Shown here one piece after another: positions 5,717 to 9,763 of a stretch of 9,763 nucleotides of DNA. Source of the DNA: Rickettsiales bacterium (GTDB lineage: Bacteria; Pseudomonadota; Alphaproteobacteria; Rickettsiales; UBA8987); the NCBI GenBank assembly GCA_020631295.1, contig JAHDHN010000030.1, positions 5,140 through 14,902 on the forward strand, given 5' to 3'. The translations under genes and the position numbers were made by a program. The notes beneath the pieces are model-generated. The model saw only the letters and a list, made by a program, of their open reading frames with translations, ran no database searches and was not told where the DNA came from. How positions within the stretch are numbered: the first letter of the stretch is position 1; each line of letters begins with the position of its first letter.

Positions 5717-6360
5717 TAGCCCAATGCCTTTTCAATGAACGTGCGGCCCACAGAAATGCCGTCCATATCAATGCTGTGCGCCAAGCCGTAGCAAGTGTGT
5801 GTGGCATGTGCCACGCCAAGCGCGTCCAAATTTTCAGATGCATAATCCATTGCAGCGTACGGCACCACTTCATCTTGATCGCCATGCACAAGCTGGATCG
5901 GCGGATGCTGCACAGCATCAGCCTTCAATGCTTTTGGGTCTTGCAGCAAGGTGCCGCTATAGGCTAGCACGCCAGCCAGTGTTTTATCATAGGTCAGGCC
6001 AGTAAATAAGCTCATCATCGCGCCCTGAGAAAATCCGCTTAGTACAATACGGTCCGCTGGTAGAGTATACGTAGCCTGAATTTCATCCAATAACGCCTTC
6101 ACATGAGCGGCAGACTGGCTGGTGCCAATTTTCATATTTTCCGGCTCCATAGAGGGCAGTGGGAACCATTGATATCCGCCCGGATTTGGCGCCGGTTGCG
6201 GCGCATTTACCGATAAAAATAATGTGTTGGGCAGGCCCCGTGAAAGCTCTGGTGCCAGGCCAATCAAATCGTCTTTATTACTGCCATAGCCATGCAGCAA
6301 CAGCACCACACTATCAGGCGCATCTAAGGAAGGCGGGTAATGGCATGCATCGTTAAGCAT
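5716..6360 (-). CDS. Serine esterase, phospholipase/carboxylesterase family (alpha/beta hydrolase)
   Basis: This 214-residue alpha/beta hydrolase belongs to the carboxylesterase / acyl-protein-thioesterase-like family (YpfH, EstB type). It has LLLHGYGSNKDDL (20-32) forming the oxyanion region, the nucleophile elbow GFSQG (109-113, Ser111), HGDQDEVVP (159-167, catalytic Asp probably Asp163) and the catalytic His195 in LAHSID. The full triad is present and in order. There is no signal peptide, so it should be cytosolic. The natural substrate cannot be read from the sequence; small carboxylic esters are usual in vitro substrates for the family. Its ATG lies inside the end of gatB (8-base overlap) and its stop overlaps the ygfZ ATG, so it is the middle gene of a coupled cluster. 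No separate ribosome-binding site is needed or obvious. Confidence 0.92.
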   Translation of the reverse strand: MLNDACHYPPSLDAPDSVVLLLHGYGSNKDDLIGLAPELSRGLPNTLFLSVNAPQPAPNPGGYQWFPLPSMEPENMKIGTSQSAAHVKALLDEIQATYTLPADRIVLSGFSQGAMMSLFTGLTYDKTLAGVLAYSGTLLQDPKALKADAVQHPPIQLVHGDQDEVVPYAAMDYASENLDALGVAHATHTCYGLAHSIDMDGISVGRTFIEKALG

Positions 6361-7816
6361 CCAATTTTTCCTTTAAGATTTTATTTACCACGCCAGGGTT
6401 GGCCTTTCCTTTCGAAGCCTTCATCACTTGGCCCACAAAGAAGCCAAATAAGCGGTCTTTTCCGCTGCGATATTCTGCTACCTTATCTGCATTGCCTGCA
6501 ATCACTTCGTCAATCATTGCTTCAATCGCGCCAGTGTCACTCACCTGCTTCAGGCCTTTTTCTTCAATGATCACATCCGCATCTTTGCCTTCGTCGCACA
6601 TCACATCCAGCACTTCTTTGGCAATTTTTCCGGAGATGGTGCCGTCTTTAATGCGCACCAACAGCCCTGCAAATTGCTGTGCTGTGATGGGGCAGTTTTC
6701 AATAGCAATATCGCGTTTGTTTAGGCGGCCAAACAGCTCAGCGGTCATCCAATTGGCTGCGAGTTTTGGATCTTCTGCAAAGGCAGCAAGTACCGCCTCA
6801 AAAAACACGGTGTTTTCTTGGTCGGCCACCAGCACGGAGGAGTCATAGGCGCTCAAGCCATATTCATCAATATAGCGTGCTTGTTTTTGGTCTGGCAGTT
6901 CTGGTAAATCGGCACGAATAGCATCCACAAATTCCTGGCTGATGGTGAGCGGATACAGATCTGGGTCGGGGAAATAGCGGTAATCATGCGCATCTTCCTT
7001 GCTGCGCATCACCCGCGTTTCACCCGTATCTGGGTTGAATAAACGTGTGGCTTGCTCCACTGTGCCGCCACTTTCAATCAAGTCAATCTGACGGCGTACC
7101 TCATAATCAATCGCGCGCATGATGTTACGGATGGAATTAAGGTTCTTAATCTCGTTACGCGTACCCAGCTCCTCACCCGGACGGCGTACCGAAATATTCG
7201 CATCGCAACGCAAATTACCCTTTTCCATATCACCATCGCAGGTGCCCAAATAGCGCACAATGCTGCGCAGTTTTTTCATATATTCACCGGCCTCTTCGGC
7301 AGAGCGCATGTCCGGCTTGCTCACAATCTCCATCAACGCCACGCCACTGCGGTTCAGGTCAATGAAGGAATCGGTTGGGCTTTGATCATGCATGGATTTA
7401 CCTGCATCTTGCTCCAGGTGAATGCGCTCAATGCCCACCTCTTTGGTGCTGCCATCTGAAAGGGCAATCTGCAGGCTGCCTTCACCCACAATGGGGTCAC
7501 TGAATTGAGAAATCTGATAGCCTTGCGGTAGATCCGCATAGAAATAATTTTTACGGTCAAAAATGCTGGTGAGGTTGATCTCTGCATTAATGCCCAAACC
7601 TGTGCGTACGGCTTGCTCCACGCACACCTCATTCAATACTGGCAGCATGCCGGGCATGGCAGCATCCACGAAAGATACTTGTGCATTTGGCTCGGCGCCA
7701 AAGGCCGTGGCACTGCCGGAAAATAATTTGGCATTGGACACCACCTGTGCATGGACTTCTAGCCCAATCACCACTTCCCACTCACCAGTTTGCCCTTTTA
7801 CAAGATTTGATTGCAT
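6353..7816 (-). CDS. gatB: Asp-tRNA(Asn)/Glu-tRNA(Gln) amidotransferase subunit B
   Basis: GatB is the kinase and tRNA-binding subunit of GatCAB, which phosphorylates the side chain of mischarged Glu-tRNA(Gln) or Asp-tRNA(Asn) so that ammonia from GatA can amidate it. The 487-residue protein is full length. Signatures include VIGLEVHAQ (16-24), FDRKNYFYADLPQGYQISQ (86-104), HLEQDAGK (133-140) and DLNRSGVALMEIVSKPD (153-169). The C-terminal helical tail domain (YqeY-like) ends in NPGVVNKILKEKL. AAGG seven bases before the ATG supports the start. gatC and gatA are not adjacent, although many bacteria group the three; here gatB instead heads a cluster with an esterase and ygfZ. A promoter candidate lies 33 bases upstream on the minus strand. 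Confidence 0.97.
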   Translation of the reverse strand: MQSNLVKGQTGEWEVVIGLEVHAQVVSNAKLFSGSATAFGAEPNAQVSFVDAAMPGMLPVLNEVCVEQAVRTGLGINAEINLTSIFDRKNYFYADLPQGYQISQFSDPIVGEGSLQIALSDGSTKEVGIERIHLEQDAGKSMHDQSPTDSFIDLNRSGVALMEIVSKPDMRSAEEAGEYMKKLRSIVRYLGTCDGDMEKGNLRCDANISVRRPGEELGTRNEIKNLNSIRNIMRAIDYEVRRQIDLIESGGTVEQATRLFNPDTGETRVMRSKEDAHDYRYFPDPDLYPLTISQEFVDAIRADLPELPDQKQARYIDEYGLSAYDSSVLVADQENTVFFEAVLAAFAEDPKLAANWMTAELFGRLNKRDIAIENCPITAQQFAGLLVRIKDGTISGKIAKEVLDVMCDEGKDADVIIEEKGLKQVSDTGAIEAMIDEVIAGNADKVAEYRSGKDRLFGFFVGQVMKASKGKANPGVVNKILKEKLDA

Positions 7817-7848
7817 ACCTATACCTTATGTTCTTTCAACGATGTTTC

Positions 7849-7876
7849 TTTCTAACGTGTGTAATTCATGCGTCAA
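7849..7876 (-). promoter_or_regulatory. Candidate sigma-70 promoter for gatB
   Basis: Reading the minus strand, TTGACG (7876-7871) is followed after 16 bases by TAGAAA (7854-7849), five and four matches to the consensus. It would start transcription a short way upstream of the gatB ribosome-binding site. The -35 box overlaps the first codons of the longer possible aroK frame, which argues mildly for the shorter aroK start. Confidence 0.4.
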
Positions 7877-7933
7877 GAAGCTAGCTCTAAAATAGCGCTG
7901 GCATCTGGCAGTATGCTCTATTACAACAGCTAT

Positions 7934-8461
7934 ATGACACAACAAAAACCAATTATCCTGGTGGGGCTGATGGGTGCTGGCAAGACATCCATTGGGCGTA
8001 AGCTTGCCAAGGCGTTGAAGCTGCCCTTTAAGGACAGCGACTCTATGATAGAGCAGCAAGAGCGCTGCATTATTCCGCGTATTTTTGAAACCAGCGGCGA
8101 GGAAGGCTTTCGCCTGCTGGAATATACGATGATAGAGCGCTTATTGCAAGAAGGCCCGGCCGTGATCTCCACTGGCGGTGGTGCCTTCATTCAAGAAAAT
8201 ACCAAGCAGTTGATTTTGGAGCATGGGACTGCCGTGTGGCTGGATGCGGCACTGCCGGTGTTGATTGCGCGGGTGAGCAAAAAGAACAACCGGCCGCTCT
8301 TACAAAAGGGTGATAAGGCTGATATTATGCATGCGCTGGCAGAGGCGCGTAACCCGCATTATGCCAAGGCGCATCTGCGCGTGGATTCTGGCTCAGGGCC
8401 GATTACGGATGTGGTGCAAGAAATAGTGAAGGAATTGTCGGATTATGAAGCTGCAGCATAA
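7934..8461 (+). CDS. aroK: Shikimate kinase
   Basis: Shikimate kinase transfers phosphate from ATP to shikimate, the fifth step of the chorismate pathway. From the ATG at 7934 the product has 175 residues, normal for the family. Visible are the Walker A loop GLMGAGKT (11-18), the shikimate-binding FKDSDSMIE (Asp34 and Asp36), GEEGFRLLE with Arg60, the GGGAF block (81-85) and the lid with RPLL (Arg120). The usual IFETSGE element is preceded by Arg instead of the common Glu, a minor change. The frame is open to an ATG at 7868, which would add 22 residues with no recognisable pattern. Alphaproteobacterial relatives often have N-terminal extensions, so that start remains possible. Neither ATG has a clear ribosome-binding site. 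The 3' end overlaps aroB by 17 bases. Confidence 0.95.
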   Translation: MTQQKPIILVGLMGAGKTSIGRKLAKALKLPFKDSDSMIEQQERCIIPRIFETSGEEGFRLLEYTMIERLLQEGPAVISTGGGAFIQENTKQLILEHGTAVWLDAALPVLIARVSKKNNRPLLQKGDKADIMHALAEARNPHYAKAHLRVDSGSGPITDVVQEIVKELSDYEAAA

Positions 8462-9548
8462 TATAACAGTTGGGTTGGGTGCGCGCAGCTACCCCATTTT
8501 TATCGGAAATGGTTTGGTGCCAGAGATTGGTACAGAGCTGAAAACATTTGTTGGCCAGCGGATGATTATTGTGAGTGATGAGAATGTGGCTGCATTGCAT
8601 CTGCCAGCGGTGGAGGCGATGTGCAACGCATTGTGTCCGCAAGTGGAAAGCATTATGCTGCCCGCTGGTGAGGCAACCAAATCCATGCAGCATTTTGAAA
8701 CGCTGACCAATCAGATTTTGGCCTTTGGGCCGGAGCGTGGTGATATGTTAGTCGCACTGGGTGGTGGCGTGATTGGGGACATTACCGGCTTTGCTGCAAG
8801 TGCGGTGTTGCGCGGCATGCCATTTATCCAAATCCCTACCAGCTTGCTGGCGATGGTGGATAGTTCCGTGGGTGGAAAAACCGGCATCAACACGCCCTAT
8901 GGCAAGAACCTGCTTGGCGCATTTTACCAGCCCAAGGCTGTGATTATTGACACGGATTTTTTAGACACATTGCCCAAGCGAGAATGGCAAGCGGGTTACG
9001 CTGAAGTGGTGAAATACGGCCTGATTAATGATGCAGATTTCTTTACAGAGCTGGAAAGTGCAACAGATCCATATGCGGATAATGCCAATAATATTGCCGT
9101 GTCCTGCCAGGCAAAGGCAGATATTGTGGCCGCAGATGAGCATGAAAAAGGCCAGCGTGCACTACTGAATTTAGGACACACCTTTGGCCATGCGTTGGAA
9201 GCAGAAATGGGCTATGATGGCCGCTTGCTGCATGGTGAAGCGGTGAGCATTGGCATGGTGATGGCCTTTGGCTTTGCAGCAGCGCAAGGCATGTGCAATG
9301 CAGAGGATGCCGCGCGCGTGGCTGCACATTTGCAGCAGGCAGGCTTGCCAATTTCGCTGCAAGATTTACTTGCGCATGACTGGCAGCCAGACAGGCTCCT
9401 TGCCCATATGCAGCGCGATAAAAAAGTAGAATCCGGCCAGCTGACCTTCATTTTGCCGCGTGCCATCGGTGCCTGTGAGGTGGTAAAAGGCGTGCAGGCA
9501 GAAGATGTGCTTCGCTACTTAAAAGCATATTGTCATTCCGAAGCATAA
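8445..9548 (+). CDS. aroB: 3-dehydroquinate synthase
   Basis: AroB converts DAHP to 3-dehydroquinate, the second step of the chorismate pathway, using NAD and a divalent metal. The 367 residues include the NAD-binding GGGVIGD (106-112), PTSLLAMVDSSVGGKTGIN (131-149), KNLLGAFYQP (154-163) and probable metal ligands Glu187 (in GYAEVVKYG), His245 (in NLGHTFGHA) and His263 (in LHGEAVSIGM). All key elements are intact and the length is typical. AAGGA inside the aroK end, upstream of the ATG, serves as the ribosome-binding site. The 17-base overlap with aroK implies one mRNA and coupled translation, the common aroKB arrangement. The last residues (CHSEA) are encoded by GTCATTCCGAAGCA, which looks like a copy of a repeat-B end, so the tail was probably shaped by repeat insertion without harming the enzyme. 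Confidence 0.97.
   Translation: MKLQHNITVGLGARSYPIFIGNGLVPEIGTELKTFVGQRMIIVSDENVAALHLPAVEAMCNALCPQVESIMLPAGEATKSMQHFETLTNQILAFGPERGDMLVALGGGVIGDITGFAASAVLRGMPFIQIPTSLLAMVDSSVGGKTGINTPYGKNLLGAFYQPKAVIIDTDFLDTLPKREWQAGYAEVVKYGLINDADFFTELESATDPYADNANNIAVSCQAKADIVAADEHEKGQRALLNLGHTFGHALEAEMGYDGRLLHGEAVSIGMVMAFGFAAAQGMCNAEDAARVAAHLQQAGLPISLQDLLAHDWQPDRLLAHMQRDKKVESGQLTFILPRAIGACEVVKGVQAEDVLRYLKAYCHSEA
9530..9545. repeat. Repeat-B end fragment overlapping the aroB stop
   Basis: TTGTCATTCCGAAGCAT resembles the outer end of element B and lies 20 bases before the real left end of B2 (TTGTCATTTCGAGCG). It supplies the final codons and reaches the stop of aroB. Confidence 0.5.
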
Positions 9549-9550
9549 AA

Positions 9551-9716
9551 TTGTCATTTCGAGCGAATGCGAGAAATCTCATGCCCGGATGTTAAGACAT
9601 GGACGAAGTTACGTATGCCACATTCTAGAGGCACGCATCATCGGGGCATACTCTAATCAGAGAAAAGGATTAGCGCCGGTGGCACGAGATCCTTCGCATG
9701 CGCTCAGGATGACATT
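9551..9716 (-). repeat. Structured repeat B2 (inverted relative of B1)
   Basis: Read on the minus strand this 166-bp element aligns with B1. It has outer ends TGTCATCCTGAGCGCATGCG and CGCTCGAAATGACAA, the second inverted pair (GGCACGAGAT at 9681-9690 with AATCTCATGCC at 9575-9585) and a central GTATGCC / GGCATAC pair (9613-9619, 9645-9651). The 48-bp core is the best-conserved part, while the stretch between the outer arm and the core differs freely. It directly follows aroB and would form the 3' end of the aroKB mRNA. The outer motif GTCATCCTGAGCG...GAAGGATCTC is of a type seen scattered through many bacterial genomes (recalled, not searched). Nothing recognisable follows it to the window end. 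Confidence 0.85.
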
Positions 9717-9763
9717 ATTTATCTTATGGCTGCACTATCTAGAGAATACTGTGTAAAAAAACA

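Noticed and set aside
7052..7459. Plus-strand open frame opposite gatB
   Set aside because: It is fully contained antisense to conserved GatB coding sequence and has no family pattern or start signal.
2229..9550. Composite transposon bounded by the inverted B repeats
   Set aside because: The interval holds only housekeeping genes with normal order, no transposase, and no matching target duplications are visible. The repeats also differ too much outside the core.

Overview
The window carries ordinary chromosomal housekeeping genes of what is most likely an alphaproteobacterium. The pointers are the aroK-aroB pair, the style of the threonine synthase and of the YgfZ protein, and a GatCAB-type GatB that implies indirect Gln-tRNA synthesis. 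The cell makes peptidoglycan (PBP2) and recycles it (AnmK). Base composition is intermediate. I cannot name the genus from the sequence. There is no phage, transposase, CRISPR array, rRNA or tRNA gene here.

Layout, left to right. The 5' part of mrdA (PBP2, minus strand) runs off the left edge. A divergent gap holding palindromic repeat A1 separates it from xseB and a bolA-like gene (plus strand, almost touching). A YrbL-family kinase-like gene follows (plus). Repeat B1 fills the convergent gap before thrC (minus). A second divergent gap holds repeat A2 and leads into anmK (plus), which converges on ygfZ with only 8 bases between stop codons. A tight minus-strand cluster, gatB - serine esterase - ygfZ, is transcribed right to left with an 8-base and a 1-base overlap. 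It diverges from the plus-strand pair aroK-aroB (17-base overlap). Repeat B2, an inverted relative of B1, follows aroB and is followed by a short stretch in which I see nothing.

The genes cover cell-wall elongation and recycling (mrdA, anmK), DNA repair (xseB), Fe-S or redox functions (bolA-like, ygfZ), translation (gatB), and amino-acid and aromatic synthesis (thrC, aroK, aroB). None of these is novel.

The parts worth a second look are the intergenic repeats. Family A (two copies, about 90 bp, inverted relative to each other) consists of two hairpins around a spacer. Compensatory base changes preserve both hairpins between the copies. In both copies the rightward half also carries AGGAG, a 5-base gap and an ATG opening a tiny reading frame that begins MDKPW. 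In front of anmK, which has no visible ribosome-binding site, this frame stops 5 bases before the anmK start, which suggests translational coupling. Family B (two copies, about 170 bp) has three nested inverted repeats and sits at gene 3' ends. Stray copies of its ends appear to supply the last codons of aroB and possibly of anmK.
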